Positions 17,664 to 25,852 of a stretch of DNA of 64,000 bases are shown one piece after another (positions within the stretch are counted from its first letter, which is position 1; every line of letters begins with the position of its first letter). Location: the NCBI RefSeq assembly GCF_010915725.1, contig NZ_JAAIJR010000014.1:1-64000 (forward strand), written 5' to 3'. The stretch comes from Thiorhodococcus mannitoliphagus (lineage in GTDB: Bacteria > Pseudomonadota > Gammaproteobacteria > Chromatiales > Chromatiaceae). Under the pieces are notes generated by a model. That model was not told the DNA's origin. It saw nothing but the letters and a program-made list of their open reading frames with translations, and did no database searches. The translations under genes were made by a program, and so were the position numbers.

Positions 17664-18001
17664 AACCTCCGCTCCCCAGCGGATCGAACAGGGGCGTCGA
17701 TCCTTAGGGGCTGAATCTTAAAGGGGCTGAATCAAAGAGGCTAAATCAAAGCATCAAGGATCTTCACGCGACCGAGACTTCATGACCGCACTGACTGGCA
17801 GCGGACGTGCGGCAGCGTCAAACCGCCGCGGCCTCATCATGCATCCCGCTTCTGCGGCGATCTCAGGACGCGGGGGTCCCAGCAGCCAAGGTCGCGGTAC
17901 GGGCAGGCTAGTGCGTCACGCGCACATCGACAATCCGGCCTGACCCGGATCTTGATTCGCGAGCCCTCGGGCGGGCAGACCCGCCCGAGAACGGCCGCCT
18001 C
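17664..18001. other. Intergenic region between CBS and cytochrome genes
   Basis: Apart from the hairpin at 17966-17989 there is no feature I can support. The stretch nearest the cytochrome gene has short near-duplicate runs (AGGGGCTGAATC, AAAGGGGCTGAATC, AGAGGCTAAATC), probably slippage products. Confidence 0.5.
17966..17989 (-). terminator. Perfect 10-bp hairpin downstream of the CBS gene
   Basis: CTCGGGCGGG pairs perfectly with CCCGCCCGAG across a four-base loop, 13 bases past the CBS stop codon. No U-tract follows on that strand, so it may be an mRNA 3' stabiliser rather than an intrinsic terminator. Confidence 0.4.
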
Positions 18002-18472
18002 CTAGTCGCGCACCGCCTTCAGCGACCCCGTCAGGTTGGCATGGAAGATCGCCTTGTGGACGTCACCCAAACTCAGCATCCCAATCAGCTTCCCATCCTC
18101 GGCAACCGGCATGCGCCTGAAGCTGTGCCGGACCATGATGGTTGCCGCCCGCAGCAGGTGCATGTCGGGATCGACCGAAACCGGCTTCTTCGTCATCAAG
18201 TCCTCGGCCGTGAGGTCAAGAACCTCGCCGTAGCGCGCCATCTCCTTGTCGAGATCGACCGAGTGCATGCCCTCGGACATCAAGTCCTCGAGCTTGGGAA
18301 AAAGGCAGTGGAGCACGTCCTTCTCGGCAATGACGCCAAGCAAATGGTCCTCAGCGTCCACGACCGGCAGGCCATGAAAGCGGTAGAGACACATGAGGGA
18401 AGCCACCTCCACGATCTTGGTGTCCGGCTTGATCGAACGAACCGAACGGCTCATCGCATCGCGCACTTTCAT
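18002..18472 (-). CDS. Tandem CBS-domain protein
   Basis: The 156-residue protein consists of two CBS motifs: MKVRDAMSRSVRSIKPD with GLPVVDAEDHLLGVIAEKD, and AEDLMTKKPVSVDPDMH with RRMPVAEDGKLIGMLSLGD. Stand-alone CBS pairs bind adenosyl ligands (AMP, ATP, SAM) and regulate a partner. ATG at 18472 has GGAGG just upstream and begins the first domain. Cytosolic; the partner is unknown. Confidence 0.88.
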   Translation of the reverse strand: MKVRDAMSRSVRSIKPDTKIVEVASLMCLYRFHGLPVVDAEDHLLGVIAEKDVLHCLFPKLEDLMSEGMHSVDLDKEMARYGEVLDLTAEDLMTKKPVSVDPDMHLLRAATIMVRHSFRRMPVAEDGKLIGMLSLGDVHKAIFHANLTGSLKAVRD

Positions 18473-18863
18473 CCAGCAATCCTCCAGTTTATCGATCTTT
18501 GTTATCGCTTGGCACAAGGTCGTCGCTGAGCGGACATCAGATGTCCTAGCACGACCGTCCCAGCACGACCTTCGGTTTCAGCACCGGCCGAGACTCGTCG
18601 CGGCATACCAGACGGGCTTCGTCGGATTATAGACGCGGATTCATCCCAGTCCGCAATCACTCATACGCCTATCGTGTGCGCCGATGCAATGAGCAACAGC
18701 GTGATTCTGGCCGCCAGCGGTTAGGGGAGCGCCCAGAGCACAGTCAGGAACGCGATCGGCAAGGCATTCCTCCGAACGACGCCGACCATGGATCCTCAGA
18801 AGACCGGAGGAGTTCTGCCGACGCGCCCCATTCTGGCGCCCTCGGTTGCAGCCGCGGCCAGCG

Positions 18864-18872
18864 TTATCCACA
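18864..18872 (+). promoter_or_regulatory. DnaA box 1 (TTATCCACA)
   Basis: A perfect TTATCCACA on the plus strand, 250 bases before the nrdA start. DnaA is known to regulate nrdAB in Escherichia coli. Confidence 0.6.
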
Positions 18873-18953
18873 GCGTCCCAGTTCTCAGACCCAAATTCTC
18901 CGACCCAAATTCCGCCCGTCTCGCCGCCTTATCGCATGCGCTTCGCCAGAGCC

Positions 18954-18962
18954 TTATCCACA
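18954..18962 (+). promoter_or_regulatory. DnaA box 2 (TTATCCACA)
   Basis: A second perfect TTATCCACA, in the same orientation 90 bases after the first, followed by a partial ATCCACA. Two perfect 9-mers this close are unlikely by chance. Confidence 0.6.
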
Positions 18963-19003
18963 GAGAATCCACAGCTAATGGACAGGCATCACACAGGCTT
19001 ACT

Positions 19004-19017
19004 CACAATATGTTGTG
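19004..19017 (+). promoter_or_regulatory. NrdR-like box
   Basis: CACAATATGTTGTG is an inverted repeat fitting the NrdR consensus ACACWATATWTWGTGT. NrdR boxes usually come in pairs about 15-16 bases apart; only one clear copy is visible here, about 100 bases before the nrdA start. Confidence 0.5.
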
Positions 19018-19114
19018 GTTGACTGAGCAGAATGGACGTATATATTGACATCGATCGCCAGCACCCGTGCGAATACTTCCAACACTGACCCAGCCCCGTT
19101 CTTCAGGAGGAGCC

Positions 19115-22100
19115 ATGTCCGCCAGCAGCCAGCCCAACCCTCATCCGATCCAGCATCAGGAGCCCACTGCCGAGCCGGCCAGCCCCGCCGAGAAGGATGC
19201 TGGCATCGAGACTGCAGCCTATGTCCCCGGCAAGGTCCAAGTCATCCGACGCAATGGCAAGGTCACGCATTTCGACCCCAACAAGATCATGGTCGCCATG
19301 ACCAAGGCTTTTCTCGCGGTCGAGGGCGGCTCGGCGGCAGCCTCCAGCCGCATCCACGATCGTGTACAGGAACTGACGGAGCAAGTGGCCGCAGCCCTGA
19401 CACGGCGCCTTCCCGGCGGCGGCACCGTCCATATCGAAGACATCCAGGACCAAGTCGAGCTGGCCCTGATGCGCGCCGGCGAGCACAAGGTGGCGCGCGA
19501 CTATGTCCTCTACCGAGAAGCGCGTGCTCGCGAGCGCGCGGAGAAGAGCGCGGCCAGCACCGAGCTACAAGAGGCGCCCACCATCAGCGTCACCCTCGCC
19601 GACGGTAGCACGCGCCCGCTGGACGTCGAGCGCATGGCGCGGCTGGTCGACGAGGCCTGCCGCGACCTCGACGCCGTCGACCCCCAAGCCATCCTGACCG
19701 AGACCCTGCGCAACCTCTTCGACGGCGTGCGCGAGAGCGACGCGCGTCAGGCGTTGGTGATGTCTGCCCGCACCCTGATCGAGCGCGAGCCGCAGTACAG
19801 CCAGGTCGCCGCCCGGCTGCTGCTCGACATCGCCCGCCGCGAAGCCCTCGGCTTCCTCGGTCTCGCGGCCGGCGTGGAGACCCAGGCCGACCTCGCCGAG
19901 CGCTACGGCGACTACTTCGCCGCCTACATCAAGCGCGCCGGCGACCTGGAGCACCTCGACCGCCAGCTCAGCCGCTTCGACCTCAAGCGACTCGGCGCCG
20001 CCATCCGCCCCGAGCGCGATCTACAGTTCAACTACCTCGGCCTGCAGACCCTCTACGACCGCTACTTCATCCACACCGCCGACGGCATCCGCATCGAGCT
20101 GCCGCAGGCGTTTTTCATGCGCGTCGCCATGGGACTCGCCATCAACGAGATCGACCGCGAAGCGCGCGCGATCGAGTTCTACGAGCTGCTCTCAAGCTTC
20201 GACTTCATGAGTTCTACGCCGACGCTGTTCAACTCCGGCACCCTGCGCCCGCAGCTCAGCTCCTGCTTCCTCACCACGGTCGCGGACGACCTCGAAGGCA
20301 TCTACGGCGCCATCAAGGACAACGCCCTGCTGTCCAAATTCGCCGGCGGACTCGGCAACGACTGGACCCGCGTGCGCGGCATGGGCGCGCACATCAAGGG
20401 GACCAACGGCAAGAGCCAGGGCGTGGTGCCCTTCCTGAAGGTCGCGAATGACACGGCGGTCGCCGTCAACCAATGCTTCGCCCCGGAGACCACCGTCTTC
20501 ACCGCCGACGGCCCCAAGGCCATCCAGGACGTCAAGGTCGGCGACCTCGTGCTCGGCCAGCGCGGCCGCTATCGCGAAGTCACCGACCACTTCGTCTACG
20601 ACCAGAAAGACGCGCCCATGGTCCAGGTCGCCGTCAAGCATGCGGTCAACGACCTCAAGGTCACCGGCGGGCATCCCTTCTGGGCGATCCAGGGCGTTCC
20701 CATGGAGCAGAGCATCGAACGGACCCTGCGGCAGATCGAAGACGGCCGCTTCAAGCCGGACTGGATCGAGGCCGGTCAGCTGTCGCGCGGGGACTATGTC
20801 GCGCAGGTCATCCCATCCGAGGTGGTCCCTGTCGAGGGGCTGACCGAAGACGACGCTCGCCTCTACGGCATCCTGCTCGGCGACGGGCACCTGAGCGGCG
20901 GCTACGAATTCGGCGTCTCGGGCAACCCCAAGGCGGACGCCGGACATCTAGCCTTCGTTCGCAACTACCTCACCGAGCGCGGCATCCACTTCTGGGAGAA
21001 CAGCCGCGGCGAGACCGACCTGCAGATCAAGTGGAGCCTCGGTCGCGGGCTCGCCCGCTGCGCCACGACCGGCCAGTACGTCGGCCTGGACCAGGCGCAC
21101 CTGCCCTTTGCGTATGAAGACCTCTACGACACCGAAGGCAACAAGCGGATCGCGCGGCGCTTCAGCCACTTGCCGCACAACCAAACCCTCGCGCTGATCC
21201 AGGGTCTACTGGAGACGGACGGCGGCGTCTCGCGCGGCAAGGAGATGTCTTTCACCTCTGCGTCCGCGCCGCTCGCCGAAGGGCTGCGTTATCAGTTGCT
21301 CCGGCTTGGCATCCCCTCATCCCTCGCTCGCTCCCACGCTCCGCGTGGGAACGCCGTCTCGGCCGCTCCAGCGGCACGGGTCCGGACTCGACGCTGGAGC
21401 GTCAGCACTTGCTCCCACGCTGGAGCCTGGGAGCCAGAAGCGGATGATGGCTCCGTCCTCTCATTCACCGGCACCACCCGCGCCTTCGACCTGCGCATTC
21501 CGGCAGTCCCCCAGATTGCGGACTTGGTCGGCGTCCCCGCGTTGACTAAGCACAACTGGTTTCGCCTCGGCAACTGGATCTTCACCCGCGTCAAAGCGGT
21601 CACGGAGATCAAGCCCGTCGCCCAGGTGCATGACCTCAAGGTCGAGGGCGACGAGACCTACATGACCGCCGCCGCACTGGTCCACAACGGCGGCAAGCGC
21701 AAGGGCGCCGTCTGCGCCTATCTGGAAACCTGGCACATCGACGTCGAAGAGTTCCTCGACCTGCGCAAGAACACCGGCGACGACCGCCGGCGCACGCACG
21801 ACATGAACACCGCCAACTGGGTGCCGGACCTCTTCATGAAGCGTGTCGCCGAAGACCAGCACTGGACCCTCTTCTCGCCGGACGAGACGCCGGACCTGCA
21901 CGACCTCATGGGCCAACCCTTCGAGCAGGCCTATCTGGCCTATGAAGCGCGCGCCGAGCGCGGCGAGATGAAGGTCAGCAAGCGCATCAAGGCCGTCGAC
22001 CTCTGGCGCAAGATGCTCGCCATGCTGTTCGAGACCGGCCATCCCTGGATCGCCTTCAAGGACCCCTGCAACCTGCGCTATACCAACCAGCATGTGGGCG

Positions 22101-23269
22101 TGGTGCACAGCTCCAACCTCTGCACCGAGATCACCTTGCACACCAACGATCTCGAAATCGCCGTCTGTAACCTGGGCTCCATCAACCTGGCCGCCCACGT
22201 CACCGACAAGGGCCTGGACACCGAGCGCCTGCAGAAGACCGTGCGCACCGCCATGCGCATGCTCGACAACGTCATCGACTACAACTTCTACAACGTGCCC
22301 CAGGCGCGCAGCTCCAACCTGCGTCACCGCCCGGTCGGGCTCGGCATCATGGGCTTCCAGGACGCGCTCTATAAGCTGCGCATCCCCTACACCAGCATGG
22401 AGGCCGTCCAGTTCGCGGACCTCAGCATGGAGCACCTGAGCTACTACGCCATCCAGGCCAGCTCCGAACTGGCCGGCGAGCGCGGACGCTACCCCAGCTT
22501 CGACGGCTCGCTCTGGAGCCAGGGCATCCTGCCCATCGACAGCATCAAGCTGCTGGAGGAAGGCCGCGGCGGCTATCTGAAGATGGACACCAGCACCAGC
22601 CTCGACTGGAACGGCCTACGCGAGCGCGTCCGCACCCTCGGCATGCGCAACTCCAACTGCATGGCCATCGCCCCCACCGCGACCATCAGCAACATCGTCG
22701 GCGTCAGCCAGTCGATCGAGCCGACCTACCAAAACCTCTTCGTCAAATCCAACCTCTCCGGCGAGTTCACCGTCGTCAACCCCTACCTGGTCGCGGACCT
22801 CAAGGAACAGGGCCTCTGGGACTCCGTCATGGTCAACGACCTCAAGTACTACGACGGCTCCGTCCAGCAGATCGACCGCATCCCCGACGAGATCAAGCAG
22901 CTCTACGCCACCGCCTTCGAAGTCGACGCCCGCTGGCTCATCGAAGCCGGCAGCCGCCGCCAGAAATGGCTCGACCAGGCGCAGAGTTTGAATCTCTATA
23001 TGCAGGAGCCGAGCGGCAAGAAACTCGACAATCTCTATAAGCTGGCTTGGGTAAGAGGGTTGAAGACGACCTATTACCTGAGGTCCATGGGCGCGACCCA
23101 TGTGGAAAAGTCGACCATGGCGGATTCAAGCAAGGCAAATCGGTTGAGTGCGGTTGGGGGGAGCTATATCGCGATCGACAAAGACAAGGCGAATGGGAAG
23201 GGGAATGGGAATGGGGTGGCGCCGAGTGCTTGCTCGATCTTGGATCCGGAGTGTGAGGCTTGTCAGTGA
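19115..23269 (+). CDS. nrdA: Ribonucleoside-diphosphate reductase alpha subunit (NrdA) with in-frame intein
   Basis: NrdA reduces ribonucleotides to deoxyribonucleotides. The 1384-residue precursor has two N-terminal ATP-cone regions (about 40-130 and 155-240), like the Pseudomonas enzyme. The catalytic barrel includes STPTLFNSG, LSSCFLT, LCTEITL, VCNLGSINL and PTATISNIVG, and the C-terminal redox pair is ECEACQ. A 405-residue intein (454-858) interrupts AVNQ / GGKRKGAV. Removing it restores the normal family sequence and a host protein of 979 residues. AGGAGG precedes the ATG at 19115. No nrdB is found in the window. DnaA and NrdR boxes lie upstream. Confidence 0.95.
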   Translation: MSASSQPNPHPIQHQEPTAEPASPAEKDAGIETAAYVPGKVQVIRRNGKVTHFDPNKIMVAMTKAFLAVEGGSAAASSRIHDRVQELTEQVAAALTRRLPGGGTVHIEDIQDQVELALMRAGEHKVARDYVLYREARARERAEKSAASTELQEAPTISVTLADGSTRPLDVERMARLVDEACRDLDAVDPQAILTETLRNLFDGVRESDARQALVMSARTLIEREPQYSQVAARLLLDIARREALGFLGLAAGVETQADLAERYGDYFAAYIKRAGDLEHLDRQLSRFDLKRLGAAIRPERDLQFNYLGLQTLYDRYFIHTADGIRIELPQAFFMRVAMGLAINEIDREARAIEFYELLSSFDFMSSTPTLFNSGTLRPQLSSCFLTTVADDLEGIYGAIKDNALLSKFAGGLGNDWTRVRGMGAHIKGTNGKSQGVVPFLKVANDTAVAVNQCFAPETTVFTADGPKAIQDVKVGDLVLGQRGRYREVTDHFVYDQKDAPMVQVAVKHAVNDLKVTGGHPFWAIQGVPMEQSIERTLRQIEDGRFKPDWIEAGQLSRGDYVAQVIPSEVVPVEGLTEDDARLYGILLGDGHLSGGYEFGVSGNPKADAGHLAFVRNYLTERGIHFWENSRGETDLQIKWSLGRGLARCATTGQYVGLDQAHLPFAYEDLYDTEGNKRIARRFSHLPHNQTLALIQGLLETDGGVSRGKEMSFTSASAPLAEGLRYQLLRLGIPSSLARSHAPRGNAVSAAPAARVRTRRWSVSTCSHAGAWEPEADDGSVLSFTGTTRAFDLRIPAVPQIADLVGVPALTKHNWFRLGNWIFTRVKAVTEIKPVAQVHDLKVEGDETYMTAAALVHNGGKRKGAVCAYLETWHIDVEEFLDLRKNTGDDRRRTHDMNTANWVPDLFMKRVAEDQHWTLFSPDETPDLHDLMGQPFEQAYLAYEARAERGEMKVSKRIKAVDLWRKMLAMLFETGHPWIAFKDPCNLRYTNQHVGVVHSSNLCTEITLHTNDLEIAVCNLGSINLAAHVTDKGLDTERLQKTVRTAMRMLDNVIDYNFYNVPQARSSNLRHRPVGLGIMGFQDALYKLRIPYTSMEAVQFADLSMEHLSYYAIQASSELAGERGRYPSFDGSLWSQGILPIDSIKLLEEGRGGYLKMDTSTSLDWNGLRERVRTLGMRNSNCMAIAPTATISNIVGVSQSIEPTYQNLFVKSNLSGEFTVVNPYLVADLKEQGLWDSVMVNDLKYYDGSVQQIDRIPDEIKQLYATAFEVDARWLIEAGSRRQKWLDQAQSLNLYMQEPSGKKLDNLYKLAWVRGLKTTYYLRSMGATHVEKSTMADSSKANRLSAVGGSYIAIDKDKANGKGNGNGVAPSACSILDPECEACQ
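20474..21688 (+). mobile_element. Intein with LAGLIDADG-type homing endonuclease domain in NrdA
   Basis: The intein begins with Cys (CFAPETTVFTADGPKAIQDV, block A), has block B TGGHPFW, endonuclease blocks LYGILLGDGHLSG and LIQGLLETDGGVSRG, block F VHDLKVEGDETYM and ends ALVHN. The residue after the terminal Asn is Gly, not the Cys, Ser or Thr that standard splicing needs. Upstream extein AVNQ joins GGKRKG exactly as in intein-free NrdA, so the borders are well defined. A palindromic repeat is inserted in frame inside the endonuclease half. Confidence 0.88.
21318..21436 (+). repeat. REP-like hairpin cluster inserted in frame in the intein
   Basis: There are at least three stem-loops in 119 bases: CCCACGC/GCGTGGG, GACGC/GCGTC, and CTCCCA/TGGGAG arms around GCTGGAGC. 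The encoded peptide (about residues 735-774, SHAPRGNAVSAAPAARVRTR and onward) has no intein resemblance. It keeps the frame and lies between endonuclease block E and splicing block F. Confidence 0.75.
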
Positions 23270-23338
23270 CAGGAAAGAACAGGGGACAGATTTATTTAGC
23301 GACATGGTTTCCGTCATAACAGGCTACTTCGACGACGA

Positions 23339-23473
23339 AGCCTTGGTCATCAGTTGGCCCGGTAGGGTGGACGAGCGAGAGCGAAGTCCACCGAATCCCG
23401 CGTCGGCGTTGGTGGACTGCGCTGCGCTTGTCCACCCTAGGGAAGACGACTGGCCGAAACGAAGATCGACACC
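23339..23473 (+). repeat. Miniature palindromic element M, copy M1
   Basis: A 135-bp copy with core GGTAGGGTGGACGAGCGAGA ... GCTTGTCCACCCTA, forming a long imperfect hairpin. The left end is AGCCTTGGTCATC and the right end GATCGACACC, matching the ends of M3 and M4. It lies just after nrdA. No target duplication is recognisable here. Confidence 0.75.
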
Positions 23474-23558
23474 CGCGGAAAGCTACCCGCGTAATCTCAA
23501 GCCCGCGCCAACGCGCGGCAACTTTTTTTACTGAACAGCAAAGCAGCCGGAAAAAGAA

Positions 23559-24113
23559 ATGGCAAAGTGTCCTATATGCAATTCCCGAAAAGGCAAAAGA
23601 AAGTGTCTCGTCGCTGATGCCTTGATCTGTAGCCAATGCTGCGGAGAGACAAGAGCCGAAGAAGCCTGCTCAGGCTGCGTCTTCTACCAGGCGCCGAAAC
23701 GCAAGTATGAACAGGTGCCAGCCTATTCACCCGCCGATATGGAGCGGGACGTGGATCTTCAGACCTATGGGAATGCGATCGAAGGCGCGCTATGCGCCTA
23801 TGACATGGAAAACCACAGCACGCTGAGCGACGACGATGCGATCAGGATCTTGGAGCTGCTCATCGATAAATATCACTTCAAGGATCAAAAGACGGACGAC
23901 GAGCGCGAGATCGTGAAAAACGGGGTCGCGTTTGTCGATAACGCAATAGAAATCGATCTCAAAAAAGTCAGCGCCGAGGAGATCACGAAAGTCCTCGGCG
24001 TTATACGCTTCGTCGCCAAGCGAAGGACGAAGATCGGAAGAGAGTACATGAGCGTCATCCGTCAGTACGTCGGGATGCGAGTCGGGTCCGGCATACGGGT
24101 TTTGCAGGGATGA
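23559..24113 (+). CDS. Zinc-ribbon protein of unknown function
   Basis: The 184-residue protein has a cysteine-rich N-terminus (CPIC, KC, CSQCC, CSGC within residues 4-40) that should bind one or two zinc ions. A helical body follows (DDDAIRILELLIDKYHFKDQ and a basic C-terminal helix with KRRTKIGREYMSVIRQYVG). The pattern suggests nucleic-acid or protein binding, but I recognise no named family. It lies between two element M copies. Confidence 0.7.
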   Translation: MAKCPICNSRKGKRKCLVADALICSQCCGETRAEEACSGCVFYQAPKRKYEQVPAYSPADMERDVDLQTYGNAIEGALCAYDMENHSTLSDDDAIRILELLIDKYHFKDQKTDDEREIVKNGVAFVDNAIEIDLKKVSAEEITKVLGVIRFVAKRRTKIGREYMSVIRQYVGMRVGSGIRVLQG

Positions 24114-24176
24114 GAACTCCCCTCTGGCGCAACTGAGCGTTGGTCATCCTTATCGGCCAAGCGTGCTCTATAGCTC

Positions 24177-24251
24177 TGGGTGGACAAGCGTAGCGCAGTG
24201 TCCACCAGCGCCGGCGCGCGATTCGCCTGACTTCGCTCTCGCTCCCCCTAC
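24177..24251 (-). repeat. Miniature palindromic element M, copy M2 (diverged)
   Basis: In reverse orientation it contains GGGTGGACAAGCGTAGCGCA, TGTCCACC, then CTTCGCTCTCGCT, matching the core of the other copies. The outer parts are too diverged to fix the ends. Confidence 0.6.
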
Positions 24252-24328
24252 TGACCAATAGCGCAATGGGCGATGACCTGCCGAGGCGGAGGCCTTGGTC
24301 ATCGTTCCGGGCGGCTGCAAAGCTGACT

Positions 24329-24383
24329 CTGTAGTCAGGCCATCTTGGCCTGACGATCTCAGGGCTAGAAGCCCTGACTACAG
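24329..24383. repeat. Nested inverted repeat (cruciform-forming)
   Basis: Outer arms CTGTAGTCAGG and CCTGACTACAG are perfect 11-mers. Inside are two further hairpins, GTCAGGCC/GGCCTGAC and CAGGGCT/AGCCCTG. Confidence 0.7.
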
Positions 24384-24450
24384 ATAGGCACAAGCGATCG
24401 GCCGAAAAGATGATCAAGGCCGAAGCGGACAACGAAACGCGGAATGAAAC

Positions 24451-24816
24451 ATGGGGCATTACTGTAGGCTTTGCGGACGAACGCGAGCCAACGAGAAGTT
24501 CACCGGAGAGGGACATCGAACGCATGTCTGCCGAGATTGCGCGAGGAGGCCGAACGAGGAGTGCAACGCGATCGAATGGGAAGACGAGATCTTCGGCTTC
24601 TTGAAGCAGTCGCACATCTCGGACAAAAATGTGCGTCGGCTTCAGACGCTGTCCGGATCAGGAGATGCGAGAATCGCCGAGCTAGCCTCGATCGTGATCG
24701 AGGTCGCCAAAGTCAAACCGTACAAGAGACGGCGACTTAAGGTGCTTGCAAGGGAACGGAGAGATTTGCTCGAAGCGCTCGAGAGAACCGGATTGATCGA
24801 GGCGCATCATTGGTGA
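24451..24816 (+). CDS. Small zinc-ribbon protein of unknown function
   Basis: The 121-residue protein begins HYCRLCGRTRANEKFTGEG with a second pair VCRDC, a treble-clef or ribbon zinc site. The rest is helical and basic (KPYKRRRLKVLARERRD). It resembles the neighbour at 23559 only in having an N-terminal zinc site; the sequences are not similar. Function unknown; nucleic-acid binding is a guess. Confidence 0.65.
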   Translation: MGHYCRLCGRTRANEKFTGEGHRTHVCRDCARRPNEECNAIEWEDEIFGFLKQSHISDKNVRRLQTLSGSGDARIAELASIVIEVAKVKPYKRRRLKVLARERRDLLEALERTGLIEAHHW

Positions 24817-25165
24817 CCCGCTAGGTCCGGTCGCCGGGAAGGTCGCTTCCGGAAGACTGAACCCGCGTCGGGCGCAAGAGCGATAGCCTATTGCGCCGCA
24901 TGCTTGGCAGGCTGCTGGCCCCAAGACACAACGAAGGTCGCATGTCGCATTGCATCTGAGCACCGCCAAGCCGATGGATCCGTGCCGGCATCCTTTCGAT
25001 CGATTGGGTCAGACGAAGCGAGGCTCCGTCTGCCCAAAGAACCCTAACGTGTAACGTGCGGCCCCGCACGCGACCTCTCACGCAAGACGTATGACCCGTC
25101 GGCGGGCAGACCAATGCGGGACCTTCCTGGCCCCAGCCAATCGGGTACCCAGACGAAAGGCCGCA
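24817..25165. other. Intergenic region, nothing clear
   Basis: About 350 bases between two 3' ends. No gene, repeat copy or strong hairpin was found. Confidence 0.45.
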
Positions 25166-25852
25166 TCAGGTTGTGCGCGAGGGTATGGAACAACAAGGTG
25201 CAACAGACTCGGTCCGGACAAGCGTCGATGCCTTTGGAATGAGCGTATCGACGCCCGCAAGCCTATCATCCCCGTCCAGCTCAAGGACGCTCCGACGATT
25301 GGATGTGTAGACCCAGACACTGGCTGGCGGCAGATTCTTGAAGATCACGGCGACCCGCTCGGTCTTCATGTCCAGGAGTTCGACCAAACGCCGAGAGATG
25401 GGAGAGACTGTCGAGTAGGTGTACTGCACCAGTTTTCCGCCCGGGCTTAGCGCCGCGAAAATCCGCATCACGACCCGCGCACGTGCGAAGTGGCTCATGC
25501 TCAGCAATGGCAGGCTGGAGACCACGGTGTCGAACTGCTGGATGCCCGTGGAGGAGATGACGCGATGCAGATGCGAGGCATCCCCCGTGAGTATCTGAAC
25601 ACTCGGAAACCGATGGGCCAGCGCTCGCGCCAAGCGCGCGTCCCTCTCCACCAGCACCAGTCGTCGCTTGGTCGGCTCGCCGCGAACGAGGGCGACGGTG
25701 ATCGCACCGGTGCCGGGGCCCAGCTCCAGGATGGTTTCACAGCGAGGGTCGATCTGCGAAGCCATCGCGTTTGCAAGCTGGATACCGCTGGGCGCGACGG
25801 CGCCGACCTGCCTGGGGCTGCGAAGCATGGCAGAGAAAAACGCGGGAATCAT
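25166..25852 (-). CDS. SAM-dependent methyltransferase, PmtA-like (phospholipid N-methyltransferase)
   Basis: The 228-residue protein starts FFSAMLRSPRQVGAVAPSG, typical of PmtA-type enzymes. It then has SAM motif I ILELGPGTGAITVAL, an acidic loop (VLVERDARLA), GDASHL, and the motif IV region FDTVVSSLPLLSM. PmtA methylates phosphatidylethanolamine at the membrane towards phosphatidylcholine. The closely related rRNA dimethylase fold is the main alternative. The last ~25 residues look non-conserved. Confidence 0.75.
   Translation of the reverse strand: MIPAFFSAMLRSPRQVGAVAPSGIQLANAMASQIDPRCETILELGPGTGAITVALVRGEPTKRRLVLVERDARLARALAHRFPSVQILTGDASHLHRVISSTGIQQFDTVVSSLPLLSMSHFARARVVMRIFAALSPGGKLVQYTYSTVSPISRRLVELLDMKTERVAVIFKNLPPASVWVYTSNRRSVLELDGDDRLAGVDTLIPKASTLVRTESVAPCCSIPSRTT

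Larger units (their letters stand above)
18473..19114. other. nrdA upstream region
   Basis: No gene is seen in this 640-base gap. Its right half is a regulatory region for nrdA, with two perfect DnaA boxes and an NrdR-like box. The left half (18530-18850) shows nothing I can identify. Confidence 0.6.
24114..24450. other. Repeat-bearing gap between two zinc-ribbon genes
   Basis: This gap is made of element M copy M2 and the strong inverted repeat at 24329-24383. No ORF with coding character is present. Confidence 0.6.
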
